In this document: piece after piece, positions 1-7,517 of the stretch | Numbering within the stretch: the first letter of the stretch is position 1 | How the letters are laid out: the number at the start of each line of letters is the position of its first letter | Assembly (NCBI GenBank): GCA_910576815.1 | Contig: CAJTKA010000049.1 | Span: 2,597 to 23,341, forward strand | Length of the DNA stretch: 20,745 nucleotides | From: an uncultured Lachnospiraceae bacterium | GTDB lineage: Bacteria; Bacillota; Clostridia; Lachnospirales; Lachnospiraceae | Direction of reading: 5' to 3' | The notes under the pieces: model-generated | Told to the model about the DNA's origin: nothing | The model's database searches: none | Seen by the model: the letters and a program-made list of their open reading frames with translations, nothing else | Made by a program: the position numbers and the translations under genes

Positions 1-345
1 GAGAACTCTCACAGGATGAGATGGCGATGGATGATCTGTCACTGGATGACCTCTCCTTAGATGATCTTTCTTTAGATAATCTTTCCCTGGAGGAGAATGC
101 AGTGGAGGAGACTGTTGACTTGGGAGAGGGAGAACTCTCACAGGATGAGATGGCGATGGATGATCTGTCACTGGATGACCTCTCTTTCGATGATCTTTCT
201 TTAGATAATCTTTCCCTGGAGGAGAGTGCGGCAACGGAGGATGCTGCTGACTTGGGAGAGGGAGAACTTTCTCAGGACGAGATGGCACTGGATGATTTGG
301 TTTTGGATGATTTGAATCTTGACGATTTGGCGTTGGAGGAGAGCG
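1..345 (+). repeat. In-frame tandem repeat, 129-132 bp period
   Basis: The unit beginning GAGAACTCTCACAGGATGAG recurs at 1 and 130 nearly base for base, and again at 262 in a diverged form. The spacing is 129 and then 132 bases, or 43 and 44 codons. Within each unit there is a smaller acidic 5-residue repeat (xDDLSL). Near identity of the first two copies points to recent duplication or gene conversion. More copies probably lie upstream of the window. Confidence 0.85.
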
Positions 346-1895
346 GGGAAGAAGGCGTCGGAGAAGATGAGCCGGAGAGCGCCATGGAGATAGAGGAACT
401 GGATCTGGACACAGATGATGGCATGGAAGGTCTCGCACTGGAAGAACATATGCTGGATGAGATGGAGGTATCTGATGATACGGATGGACTGATGTCGGAG
501 GAGGATATCGACCGTCTTTTGAGCGGCGAGGATAGCTTGGATTCAGTGGGAGATTTTGCACTGGAGGAGTCAGAAGAAGGCGCTGATGATCTTTCGGATC
601 TGCTTGCCGGGATGGATCACGACGAGGAACTGTCGGAAATCAATGATCTTTTGGAGGCTTCGGATCAGGGTGTTTCCGCAGATGATGATATTCTGGCAAT
701 GTTGGAGGGAACGGAAGATAATAGCGATTCCTTTGACTTTTTTGAGAATGATGATGCAGCCAGAGAAGCGGGGAGCATTAGAGAGCTTTCGCCGGAGGAG
801 GCAGCGGCGAGAGAAGGCGATGGGAAAAAGCCGAAGAAGGAGAAAAAGAAGCGCAAGAAGCTGTTTGGAAAAAAGAAAAAGGAAGCTGAAGAAGGAGAGT
901 CTGCGGAAACGGAAAGTGAAAGGACAGAGCTGGAAGACCTTCTCGGGACGGAAGACGAGGAGACGGAGGCACCCGCAGAGGACAAAAAGCCCGGTGTGTT
1001 TACAAGGATCATGAATTTCCTTCTGGAGAGCGACGAGGAGGAAGATCCTCTGGCTGCTGAGATCCTTGCAGATAACGAAGGCGAGACGGGAACCATTACG
1101 GACGAGAATAAGGAACTTCTTGCAGAACTGAGCGAGGAAGATAAGAAAGGGAAAAAGAAGAAAAAGAAAGATAAGAAGGGTAAAAAAGGAAAAGACGGAG
1201 AAGGCGCTGAGGGCGAAGAAGGCGCGGAAGATAAGAAAGCCAAAAAGAAAAAGAAGAAAGAAAAGAAAAAGCAAGAGGACGTCGATCTTCTTGCACCGCC
1301 CGAGAAAAAACTCTCCAAAAAGAAGGTTATGACGGTATTCCTGTTCTGTGCAACGCTGGCAGCTTGTATCATCATGGTTACTACCGTTTTGCCGAATTAT
1401 ATGCAGAAGCGTGAGGCACATATGGCATACGACCAAAAGGACTATGGAGAGGTCTTTACGCTGTTATATGATCAGAAGCGCAGCGAGGAGGATGAAATAC
1501 TGTTCCAGCGCAGCAACCTTGTTTTGCAGATGGAGCGCAAGCTGGATTCGTATGATAATTATAGTAAGCTAAACATGAGATTGGAGGCTTTAAATGCGCT
1601 GATCAGCGGTGTTTCGCGATACCAGGCCATCTTGCCCGAGGCGGAGAAATATAATGTAGTGGGAGAGGTCAGCGACAGTTATGCGCAAATTTTGGAGAGA
1701 CTGTCGGCGGACTTTGGCGTTTCGGAAGAACAGGCTTATGAGATTATCGCATCGGAAGATGATGTGACATACTCACAGAAATTGGAAGCAATCATAAACG
1801 GCGCGTTATACGGGGAGGATATTCCCGCGGGCAGGCAGGATGTGCTGCCGGAGGAAGAAGAAATCATCGAGAGAATTGAAGGGCTGGATGATTGA
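1..1895 (+). CDS. Acidic-repeat, lysine-rich single-pass membrane protein (5' end cut by the window)
   Basis: The reading frame is already open at base 3, so the real start lies left of the window; the ATG at 21 is internal. Visible order: near-identical acidic blocks rich in DDLSL and DNLSLEE (about 1-345); an acidic stretch with an MSEEDIDRLL motif (about 490-525); two highly charged segments of lysine runs alternating with Glu/Asp (about 800-880 and 1140-1280); one hydrophobic membrane segment (about 1326-1395); and a roughly 165-residue C-terminal domain that looks alpha-helical. Lysines directly before the membrane segment suggest the long charged part is cytoplasmic and the C-terminal domain is outside. 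I do not recognise the family and assign no function. Low-complexity proteins of this kind can be mislabelled as translation initiation factor IF-2 because of the Lys/Glu runs, but there is no GTPase domain here. hisH follows after 54 bases. Confidence 0.8.
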   Translation, partial: ELSQDEMAMDDLSLDDLSLDDLSLDNLSLEENAVEETVDLGEGELSQDEMAMDDLSLDDLSFDDLSLDNLSLEESAATEDAADLGEGELSQDEMALDDLVLDDLNLDDLALEESGEEGVGEDEPESAMEIEELDLDTDDGMEGLALEEHMLDEMEVSDDTDGLMSEEDIDRLLSGEDSLDSVGDFALEESEEGADDLSDLLAGMDHDEELSEINDLLEASDQGVSADDDILAMLEGTEDNSDSFDFFENDDAAREAGSIRELSPEEAAAREGDGKKPKKEKKKRKKLFGKKKKEAEEGESAETESERTELEDLLGTEDEETEAPAEDKKPGVFTRIMNFLLESDEEEDPLAAEILADNEGETGTITDENKELLAELSEEDKKGKKKKKKDKKGKKGKDGEGAEGEEGAEDKKAKKKKKKEKKKQEDVDLLAPPEKKLSKKKVMTVFLFCATLAACIIMVTTVLPNYMQKREAHMAYDQKDYGEVFTLLYDQKRSEEDEILFQRSNLVLQMERKLDSYDNYSKLNMRLEALNALISGVSRYQAILPEAEKYNVVGEVSDSYAQILERLSADFGVSEEQAYEIIASEDDVTYSQKLEAIINGALYGEDIPAGRQDVLPEEEEIIERIEGLDD

Positions 1896-1952
1896 AAAAA
1901 TAAGTCTGATGACCTTATCCTCGCAGTAAACTGCTCTGACAGGGAGGAAATG

Positions 1953-2558
1953 ATGGTAGCGATCATCGATTATGATGCCGGCAATATAAAAAGTGTGGAA
2001 AAAGCAGTGGCGCTGCTTGGACATGAAGCCATGCTGACAAGAGACAGGGAAGAAATTTTCGCTGCGGACCATGTGATCCTGCCCGGTGTGGGCGCGTTTG
2101 GCGACGCCATGGAAAAACTGCACAGCTATGGTTTGGTTTCCGTGATTCGGGAAGCGGTGGACAAAAAGATTCCGTTTCTGGGGATATGCCTTGGGCTGCA
2201 GTTGATGTTTGACAGCAGCGAGGAAGCGCCCGGGGTGGAAGGACTTGGACTTTTACCGGGAAGAATCATACGGATTCCCGAGGGTGAGGGGCTGAAAATA
2301 CCTCATATCGGCTGGAATTCTCTGTCTTTTCCGAATCAGGGAAGGCTGTTTCAGGGGATTGAGGAAGGCGCCTATGTGTATTTTGTGCATTCCTTTTATC
2401 TGAAAGCGGACGATCCGCAGATCGTAAAGGCGGCTACGGAGTACGGAACGACCATTCACGCCTCGGTGGAGCTGGACAACGTGTTTGCTTGTCAGTTTCA
2501 CCCGGAGAAAAGCTCGGAGACAGGACTTAAGATATTGCAGAACTTTTTGAGAATATAA
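1953..2558 (+). CDS. hisH: Imidazole glycerol phosphate synthase, glutaminase subunit HisH
   Basis: Class I glutamine amidotransferase that releases ammonia from glutamine and channels it to HisF in histidine (and AICAR) biosynthesis; cytoplasmic heterodimer. The protein opens with VAIIDYDAGN, typical of HisH. It carries the nucleophile elbow GICLGLQ with Cys79 and the catalytic His183/Glu185 in QFHPEKSS. The 201-residue length is normal. Two ATGs are adjacent (1950 and 1953). GGAGG at 1943-1947 leaves only 2 bases to the first but 5 to the second, so 1953 is preferred. hisF follows after 62 bases. The other his genes are not in this window, so the two synthase subunits stand apart from any full his operon here. 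Confidence 0.95.
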   Translation: MVAIIDYDAGNIKSVEKAVALLGHEAMLTRDREEIFAADHVILPGVGAFGDAMEKLHSYGLVSVIREAVDKKIPFLGICLGLQLMFDSSEEAPGVEGLGLLPGRIIRIPEGEGLKIPHIGWNSLSFPNQGRLFQGIEEGAYVYFVHSFYLKADDPQIVKAATEYGTTIHASVELDNVFACQFHPEKSSETGLKILQNFLRI

Positions 2559-2620
2559 GAGTAAATTTTTTCGAAAATGAGTTCCGGAGATTCTTTGATT
2601 CTTTATAGAAAGGAGCGGCA

Positions 2621-3382
2621 ATGCACACAAAACGGATCATTCCCTGTCTGGACGTAAAAAACGGCAGGGTTGTCAAGGGCGTTAATTTCATCAACTTTAA
2701 GGATGCGGGTGACCCGGCGGAGGTCGGCGCGGCATATGACAAGTCGGGAGCGGACGAGCTTGTTTTTCTGGATATCACGGCTTCCTCTGATGCGAGGGAG
2801 ACGGCTGTGGAAATGGTGAGAAAGGTCGCCGAGAAGGTATTTATCCCCTTTACCGTGGGTGGCGGCATCCGCACGGTAGATGATTTTAAGGCGATCCTGC
2901 GGGAGGGTGCGGATAAGGTTTCCGTCAATTCGGCGGCGATCATGAATCCTAATCTGATCAGCGAAGCGGCGGATAAATTCGGCAGTCAGTGCGTAGTCGT
3001 AGCGATCGACGCTAAAAGGCGTGCCGACGGGACAGGCTTTACCATCTACAAAAACGGCGGTCGCGTGGATATGGAAATGGACGCCGTGGAATGGGCCATG
3101 AAAGCGGAAAAGCTGGGCGCGGGAGAAATTCTTTTGACGAGTATGGACGGCGACGGCACCAAGGCGGGATATGATCTGGAGCTGACAAGAGCCATTGCGG
3201 AGAATGTGTCGATTCCGGTGATCGCATCCGGCGGCGCAGGAACCATGGAACATTTTTACGAGGCCTTTACGGAAGGAAAGGCGGAGGCGGCGCTGGCGGC
3301 ATCCCTCTTTCACTTTAAGGAGATGGAAATAAGGGACTTGAAGAAATATTTGAGGCAGAAAGGTATCTCGGTACGATTATAG
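2621..3382 (+). CDS. hisF: Imidazole glycerol phosphate synthase, cyclase subunit HisF
   Basis: A (beta/alpha)8-barrel cyclase that combines PRFAR with HisH-supplied ammonia to give imidazole glycerol phosphate and AICAR. It starts with RIIPCLDVKNGRVVKG, containing catalytic Asp11. The second catalytic aspartate is Asp130 in VVVAIDAKR; both numbers match those used for the characterised enzymes. Phosphate-binding loops GGGIRT and ASGGAGT are present. The 253-residue length is standard and the frame is intact. AGGAG at 2611-2615 is 5 bases before the ATG. No promoter stands out in the 62-base gap after hisH, so the two are probably co-transcribed. Confidence 0.96.
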   Translation: MHTKRIIPCLDVKNGRVVKGVNFINFKDAGDPAEVGAAYDKSGADELVFLDITASSDARETAVEMVRKVAEKVFIPFTVGGGIRTVDDFKAILREGADKVSVNSAAIMNPNLISEAADKFGSQCVVVAIDAKRRADGTGFTIYKNGGRVDMEMDAVEWAMKAEKLGAGEILLTSMDGDGTKAGYDLELTRAIAENVSIPVIASGGAGTMEHFYEAFTEGKAEAALAASLFHFKEMEIRDLKKYLRQKGISVRL

Positions 3383-3431
3383 CCGGTAAAAGCAGTATTT
3401 TTGCATTGAGCAGAAGGATATAGACATATTC

Positions 3432-3507
3432 CGAGGATCGAAGATCCTCGCATAGTTAATGCCAACGGCATTTACTATTTGAGGATGCGGGTATGCAAAG
3501 GGGCATA
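3432..3507. other. Cluster of tight hairpins in the hisF-ung spacer
   Basis: Three inverted repeats lie in a row. CGAGGATC/GATCCTCG (3432-3439 and 3443-3450) is a perfect 8-bp stem with loop GAA. ATAGT-T-AATGCC / GGCATT-T-ACTAT (3452-3478) has two perfect stems split by one T-T mismatch, with loop AAC. TATGC/GCATA (3492-3496 and 3503-3507) overlaps the 5' arm of the terminator that follows. There are no obvious coding features. This could be an RNA element, an attenuator-like switch or a dispersed palindromic repeat; the window alone does not decide. Confidence 0.6.
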
Positions 3508-3539
3508 GGAACAGGACAGGAGTGGTTCTATGCCTTTTT
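3502..3539 (+). terminator. Rho-independent terminator after hisHF
   Basis: GGCATAGGAAC (3502-3512) pairs with GTTCTATGCC (3525-3534) with one bulged G, and is followed directly by TTTTT. It lies 120 bases after the hisF stop and 54 bases before ung, and so separates the two units. Confidence 0.75.
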
Positions 3540-3592
3540 ATGCGCAGATTCGTATATGGGAGCTGCAATGAAAGAGAAAGGAAGAACATACC

Positions 3593-4273
3593 ATGGCGAT
3601 GCTGGCAAACGACTGGGCGCAGGCACTGGACAGCGAATTTCATAAGCCTTATTATAAAAACCTTTACATGTTCGTAAAAGAGGAGTACAGTAAACGGGTG
3701 GTATATCCGCCCTCAGAGGATATTTTCAATGCCTTTCATTTTACGCCTTTGAGTCAGGTAAAGGTATTGCTTCTGGGGCAGGATCCCTATCATAATGAGC
3801 ATCAGGCGCATGGCATGAGCTTTTCCGTGCTGCCCGACCAGAAGGAGATTCCACCGTCTCTGCAAAATATCTATAAGGAGCTGCAGGATGATCTGGGATG
3901 TTATATACCCGATAACGGGTATTTGCAGAAGTGGGCGGATCAGGGTGTGCTTTTGCTGAACACCGTGTTGACTGTGCGGGCGCATCAGGCAAATTCCCAT
4001 CAGGGAAAAGGCTGGGAGGAGTTCACGGACGCGGTGATCCGGGCGGTGAATGAGCAGGATCGGCCGATCGTGTATCTTTTGTGGGGAAAACCTGCACAGA
4101 GCAAAATCCCGATGCTGACGAATCCCAGGCACCTGATCTTAAAGGCGCCGCATCCAAGTCCCTTATCGGCGTATCGGGGATTTTTCGGCTGCAGACACTT
4201 TAGCCAGTGCAACGCCTTTTTAGAAAAGAATGGGGTAGAACCGATCGATTGGCAGATCGAGAATTTAAGTTGA
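3593..4273 (+). CDS. ung: Uracil-DNA glycosylase (family 1)
   Basis: Removes uracil from DNA to start base-excision repair. The water-activating loop GQDPYH has its Asp at residue 64, and the minor-groove loop HPSPLSAYRGFFG starts with His187; both positions equal those of the E. coli enzyme. The uracil-pocket signature LLLNTVLTV is also present. The 226-residue length is typical. AAAGGAAG at 3577-3584 is 8 bases before the ATG. The gene is separated from hisF by a terminator and from lysA by 65 bases. Confidence 0.96.
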   Translation: MAMLANDWAQALDSEFHKPYYKNLYMFVKEEYSKRVVYPPSEDIFNAFHFTPLSQVKVLLLGQDPYHNEHQAHGMSFSVLPDQKEIPPSLQNIYKELQDDLGCYIPDNGYLQKWADQGVLLLNTVLTVRAHQANSHQGKGWEEFTDAVIRAVNEQDRPIVYLLWGKPAQSKIPMLTNPRHLILKAPHPSPLSAYRGFFGCRHFSQCNAFLEKNGVEPIDWQIENLS

Positions 4274-4338
4274 GGTTTTCCGCAAATAAAAGAGTGCAAA
4301 AGAGAGAATGATATACGAGAGAGGAGTATGGTTATCCG

Positions 4339-5610
4339 ATGGAAAAGACAACATTTGTGACGAAAGAACAGATAGAGGAAATCGTAAAGACGTATCCGAC
4401 GCCCTTTCATATTTATGACGAGAAGGGCATTCGGGAGAACGCAAAAGCGGTACAGGAAGCATTTTCCTGGAATAAGGGCTTTAAGGAATATTTTGCGGTA
4501 AAGGCTTGCCCGAATCCGTTCCTGATCCAGATATTGCATGAGTACGGCGCTGGCTGCGACTGTTCCTCCATAACGGAGCTGATGCTTAGTAATGCTTTGG
4601 GGATCAATGGAGACGATATTATGTTTTCATCCAACGACACGCCGGCACAGGAGTATGAATACTGTGCGAAGGTGGGCGGCATCATCAATCTGGATGACAT
4701 TACCCATATTGAATTTGTGGAAAATATTTTAGGAAAATTGCCGGAAACCATGAGCTGCCGTTACAATCCCGGCGGTGTGTTCCAGCTGAGCAACGGCATT
4801 ATGGATAATCCGGGCGATTCCAAGTACGGTTTTACGCCCGAGCAGCTTTTTGAAGGCTATCGCATTTTGAAGGAAAAAGGGGTGAAGCGTTTCGGGCTCC
4901 ATGCCTTCCTTGCCAGCAATACCGTGACCAATGAATACTATCCCCAGCTTGCAAAGCAGCTCTTTGAACTGGCGGTGCAGATCAAGGAGAAGGTAGGTGT
5001 GCAGCTTTCCTTTATCAACTTATCGGGCGGTGTGGGGATTGCTTATAAACCGGATCAGACGGCAAATGATATCAGAGCCATCGGCGAGGGCGTGCATAAG
5101 GTGTTTGACGAAGTGCTTGTGCCTGCCGGCATGGGAGATACCGCGATTTATACAGAGATGGGGCGCTTTATGACGGGGCCTTACGGAGCGCTGGTGACAC
5201 AGGCGATCCATGAGAAGCACACCCATAAGGAATATATCGGAGTGGATGCCTGCGCGGTGAATTTGATGCGTCCCGCCATGTACGGTGCTTATCATCACAT
5301 TACGGTACTAGGAAAGGAAAATGCGCCCTGCGACCATAAGTATGATGTGACGGGGTCTCTTTGCGAGAACAATGATAAGTTTGCCATTGACAGAATGCTC
5401 CCGGAAATTGAGATGGGAGATTATCTGGTAATCCATGATACGGGCGCGCACGGCTACGCCATGGGTTATAACTATAACGGCAAGTTAAAGTCGGCGGAAC
5501 TTTTGCTGAAAGAAGACGGCAGTGTGCAGCTGATCAGAAGGGCGGAGACGCCGAAGGATTACTTCGCGACGCTGGATGGGTTTGAGGTGTATGGGAAGTT
5601 GGGGGTGTAG
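4339..5610 (+). CDS. lysA: Diaminopimelate decarboxylase
   Basis: PLP-dependent fold-III decarboxylase that converts meso-diaminopimelate to L-lysine, the last lysine step. The PLP lysine is Lys55 in FAVKACPNP. The Gly-rich phosphate site is INLSGGVG, followed by EMGRFMTGPYG. The substrate-site cysteine is Cys342 in GSLCENND, and the closing Tyr region is GYAMGYNYNGK. The 423-residue length fits LysA. Fold-III relatives such as carboxynorspermidine decarboxylase are shorter and lack this CENND context, so LysA is preferred. GAGGAG at 4321-4326 is 12 bases from this ATG, rather far; the ATG at 4328 is out of frame. No lysine riboswitch is visible upstream. Confidence 0.9.
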   Translation: MEKTTFVTKEQIEEIVKTYPTPFHIYDEKGIRENAKAVQEAFSWNKGFKEYFAVKACPNPFLIQILHEYGAGCDCSSITELMLSNALGINGDDIMFSSNDTPAQEYEYCAKVGGIINLDDITHIEFVENILGKLPETMSCRYNPGGVFQLSNGIMDNPGDSKYGFTPEQLFEGYRILKEKGVKRFGLHAFLASNTVTNEYYPQLAKQLFELAVQIKEKVGVQLSFINLSGGVGIAYKPDQTANDIRAIGEGVHKVFDEVLVPAGMGDTAIYTEMGRFMTGPYGALVTQAIHEKHTHKEYIGVDACAVNLMRPAMYGAYHHITVLGKENAPCDHKYDVTGSLCENNDKFAIDRMLPEIEMGDYLVIHDTGAHGYAMGYNYNGKLKSAELLLKEDGSVQLIRRAETPKDYFATLDGFEVYGKLGV

Positions 5611-5640
5611 GTTTTTGTACAGAAAGAAGCAAATTCATTC

Positions 5641-5669
5641 TTGTACTTGCCTGTGGATGGATATATAAT
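5641..5669 (+). promoter_or_regulatory. Sigma-A promoter for the toxin-antitoxin pair
   Basis: TTGTAC (5641-5646), a 17-base spacer and a perfect TATAAT (5664-5669). It lies about 80 bases before the antitoxin-like gene and 31 bases after the lysA stop. Confidence 0.7.
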
Positions 5670-5748
5670 GGATTTACGGAAGCTAACAAATTTTGTACCT
5701 TTCGCGTGATATCATATTCAAGGAAATGCGAAGGGGGTGTTGTTTGCT

Positions 5749-5976
5749 ATGAAAAAGGATAAAGGAGAGAGAGTTACAAAAGAAAAGAAGGGTGAGGTTG
5801 TTATGCAGATTGCGATGCACGAAAAAGTAACCGCACTAAGAGAACGCGCATTGCAAAGGCGCGATTCTTTTCCTGTTCAAAAAGATGAGAAAAGTATTGA
5901 AGTGGAAGAAGATCTTTTTGAGGAGATGAAAGATGAAATGTATAGGCAAATTGCGGAGGATAAAAAATGGAATTGA
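5749..5976 (+). CDS. Small charged protein, probable antitoxin of the MazF-like toxin
   Basis: A 75-residue, highly charged protein. The N-terminal half is basic (Lys/Arg-rich) and the C-terminal half is acidic (EVEEDLFEEMKDEMY), a layout seen in many antitoxins whose tail wraps the toxin. I do not recognise a named DNA-binding fold. Possible starts are GTG 5737, TTG 5740 and ATG 5749. AAGGGGG at 5731-5737 overlaps the GTG, so 5749 is chosen; an internal ATG at 5802 remains possible. Its last 10 bases overlap the next gene, which implies translational coupling. The antitoxin role is inferred from position, size and charge, not from a family match. Confidence 0.6.
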   Translation: MKKDKGERVTKEKKGEVVMQIAMHEKVTALRERALQRRDSFPVQKDEKSIEVEEDLFEEMKDEMYRQIAEDKKWN

Positions 5977-6386
5977 AGCGAGGAGAAATATATTATTTGA
6001 CATTTCCTTATACTTTGGACCCAAAGTATCCGGATGGGAAACCTAAATTTGTATTAGTTTTGCAAGAAGGGGAATACTTTTCAAAATATAATACGGTTGA
6101 GATTATGCTGATTACTTCTGACAAACAATATAAACCGAGAGAGAAGTATGCGACGGATGTTGAGATAGAGGTAGGGACAACGAAATTAAAAGAGAAATCA
6201 TGGTTGCTCTGTTCACAACCGTATCCTATTGAAAAGAAGTTGTTTGAGCGAGAAGGTGTTTGGTGTGCCGGCAAATTATCACCTGAGAAAATGGATGAGA
6301 TTGATGAGGCTACATATATAGGCTTGTGCATGGGATTGCAGCATGATTTGGCAATGGAGCCGGCTGACGAAGAATTAGTGGGATAG
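5967..6386 (+). CDS. MazF/PemK-like protein, probable endoribonuclease toxin
   Basis: 139 residues with the MazF-type layout. It has an N-terminal KRGEIYYLTFPYTLDP strand, then GKPKFVLVLQ, then VEIMLITSDKQY, and a later KEKSWLLCSQPYPIEK segment where MazF proteins carry their central strand. The end AGKLSPEKMDEIDEA resembles the final helix region. MazF proteins cleave mRNA at short motifs and are held inactive by a cognate antitoxin. The start overlaps the upstream gene by 10 bases, a usual antitoxin-toxin order. The DNA is clearly more AT-rich than lysA or the GH67 gene, consistent with acquisition. It is somewhat longer than canonical MazF (about 110 residues), and the similarity is judged by eye, so a divergent family member is possible. 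Confidence 0.62.
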   Translation: MELKRGEIYYLTFPYTLDPKYPDGKPKFVLVLQEGEYFSKYNTVEIMLITSDKQYKPREKYATDVEIEVGTTKLKEKSWLLCSQPYPIEKKLFEREGVWCAGKLSPEKMDEIDEATYIGLCMGLQHDLAMEPADEELVG

Positions 6387-6420
6387 AATCTCTTGGCTTT
6401 TGTCGTGTTAGGGTGAATGA

Positions 6421-6452
6421 AGGAAAAGGTGGTGGTTAGCCGCCTTTTCTTT
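6421..6452 (+). terminator. Probable terminator after the toxin gene
   Basis: GAAAAGGTGG (6423-6432) pairs with CCGCCTTTTC (6440-6449) through 10 pairs, one of them G-U, around a 7-base loop. The T tract that follows is short (TTT then G), so efficiency is uncertain. Confidence 0.5.
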
Positions 6453-6537
6453 GTCATACTTTGTGACTTCAATGTCAAAGGATATATTTTTATATCGTAA
6501 GAAGTAAAATAAAAAGTTTTCAAAATACTTAATTATC

Positions 6538-6580
6538 AAAAATCGCTAAATCCCTAATCTAGCAGAGATTCAGCGATTTT
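6538..6580 (-). terminator. Terminator of the tRNA-Leu gene
   Basis: On the minus strand AAAATCGCTGAATC pairs with GATTTAGCGATTTT around a 14-base AT-rich loop and continues into T residues. It begins 7 bases after the 3' end of the tRNA. Confidence 0.75.
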
Positions 6581-6586
6581 AGTGAC

Positions 6587-6669
6587 TGCTGGTGGTGGGA
6601 CTTGAACCCACACGTGGTTGCCCACAACAGATTTTGAGTCTGCCTCGTCTGCCATTCCGACACACCAGC
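6587..6669 (-). tRNA. tRNA-Leu (anticodon CAA)
   Basis: Read on the minus strand, acceptor arm GCTGGTG pairs with CACCAGC plus discriminator A. The anticodon stem GCAGA/TCTGT encloses the 7-base loop CTCAAAA, giving CAA, which reads UUG. The long variable arm GTGG-GCAA-CCAC marks a class II tRNA. The T arm is GTGGG-TTCAAGT-CCCAC. Length is 83 bases and the 3' CCA is not encoded. Confidence 0.95.
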
Positions 6670-6709
6670 TCATTTTCTTGGTGAGGTTTACGACCTGCGA
6701 CCAAGCTAT

Positions 6710-6738
6710 ATATTACCATATTACAAGCCGGTTGGCAA
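6710..6738 (-). promoter_or_regulatory. Promoter of tRNA-Leu
   Basis: On the minus strand TTGCCA (6738-6733), a 17-base spacer and TAATAT (6715-6710), about 40 bases before the mature tRNA 5' end. Confidence 0.7.
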
Positions 6739-6773
6739 GGTTTATTCTTGGGAATCATATTGTTTTTTTAGAA

Positions 6774-7283
6774 TCAATTTGCTGTGGGATCCTGAAAAAT
6801 GACCGTATTCGGCGCATGATAAGTAAACCGCAGAAAACAGAGGAAAAGAACGCATACCGAGAGTCCTAAAACAAAAGTATGGTTTTCAAGTTTGTGTGAC
6901 AGTGTAAGCTGATATGAGAGCCAAAAGCTGATGACAATGCTCAGGATAAAGACACCGATATCTAAAATGAGATAATTGATACCGAGGATAGAAGTGTAAG
7001 CATAGTAAAGAAGCGGGATTAGGATTGTACCCATTATGATACCGAAAAACAGTGCGGCGACGATATGAGGATATCGCTGCCTGAATTTTAAATTCATCAG
7101 GAGAGAATAGAGCAGCATGGGAAAGAACAGTAATTTCATATGTTCCCAGACGGATTCATTGATCGGCGTGAAAAGACCGATGACAGGGCTTTGTCCGGAC
7201 CAGTCGTACAGGAAGTGAGACAGTGTTCCTGTTACCAAAACAAAAAGAATACCAATTATGGTGTAGCGTCTTAAATATTTCAT
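6774..7283 (-). CDS. DUF6512-like integral membrane protein
   Basis: 169 residues with about five hydrophobic segments and almost no soluble domain. The conserved stretch GTLSHFLYDW followed by FTPINESVWEHMKLLFFP (about residues 18-55) is what I recall from the DUF6512 family of uncharacterised Firmicutes membrane proteins. His, Glu and Trp in a membrane-border motif could form a functional site, but no activity is known to me. The ATG at 7283 has AGGGGA about 7 bases upstream on the minus strand. It stands alone, in the same direction as the tRNA downstream of it. Function unassigned. Confidence 0.75.
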   Translation of the reverse strand: MKYLRRYTIIGILFVLVTGTLSHFLYDWSGQSPVIGLFTPINESVWEHMKLLFFPMLLYSLLMNLKFRQRYPHIVAALFFGIIMGTILIPLLYYAYTSILGINYLILDIGVFILSIVISFWLSYQLTLSHKLENHTFVLGLSVCVLFLCFLRFTYHAPNTVIFQDPTAN

Positions 7284-7295
7284 AGAAGATCCCCT

Positions 7296-7320
7296 GTAAA
7301 TAGTATATGCAGCTATTTAC
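7296..7320. repeat. Inverted repeat upstream of the DUF6512-like gene
   Basis: GTAAATAG (7296-7303) and CTATTTAC (7313-7320) form a perfect 8-bp inverted repeat with a 9-base spacer, 13 bases before the start codon on the minus strand. The spacing suits an operator or a leader hairpin. Confidence 0.5.
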
Positions 7321-7482
7321 GGAGAATTCGTTATGGAGGTAATACGTGTAAAAACTATCACCTTTAGTGCAGATGAAATAGCTTCCTTTTTTGCATAATT
7401 ATGATGTAAATTTAAGGCAAAGTAAGTAATATATGCAATATCTAGGAAATCAAATGCGCATGTGCAATATAAATACAGTGTA

Positions 7483-7511
7483 TTGACGAGATTCTTTCTG
7501 GATAATATAAT
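7483..7511 (+). promoter_or_regulatory. Strong sigma-A promoter of a short transcript
   Basis: TTGACG (7483-7488), a 17-base spacer and a perfect TATAAT (7506-7511). It is among the best sigma-A matches in the window. Predicted transcription start is about 7518. Confidence 0.75.
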
Positions 7512-7517
7512 ATGGTA

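Noticed and set aside
1..345. CRISPR-like array
   Set aside because: The repeats are in-frame, directly adjacent and coding, with no spacers.
1140..1290. Translation initiation factor IF-2 reading of the first gene
   Set aside because: The similarity would rest only on lysine/glutamate runs. There is no GTP-binding motif, and there is a membrane segment.
570..1436. Long minus-strand open frames opposite the first gene
   Set aside because: They are the antisense of Glu/Lys-rich codons, giving Phe/Leu/Ser-rich low-complexity translations with no ribosome site.
4339..5610. Carboxynorspermidine or other fold-III decarboxylase
   Set aside because: The 423-residue length, the CENND cysteine site and the EMGRFMTGPYG segment fit diaminopimelate decarboxylase better.
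6587..6669. tRNA-Leu as an integration site of a mobile element
   Set aside because: I found no second copy of the tRNA 3' end in the window and no integrase gene near it.
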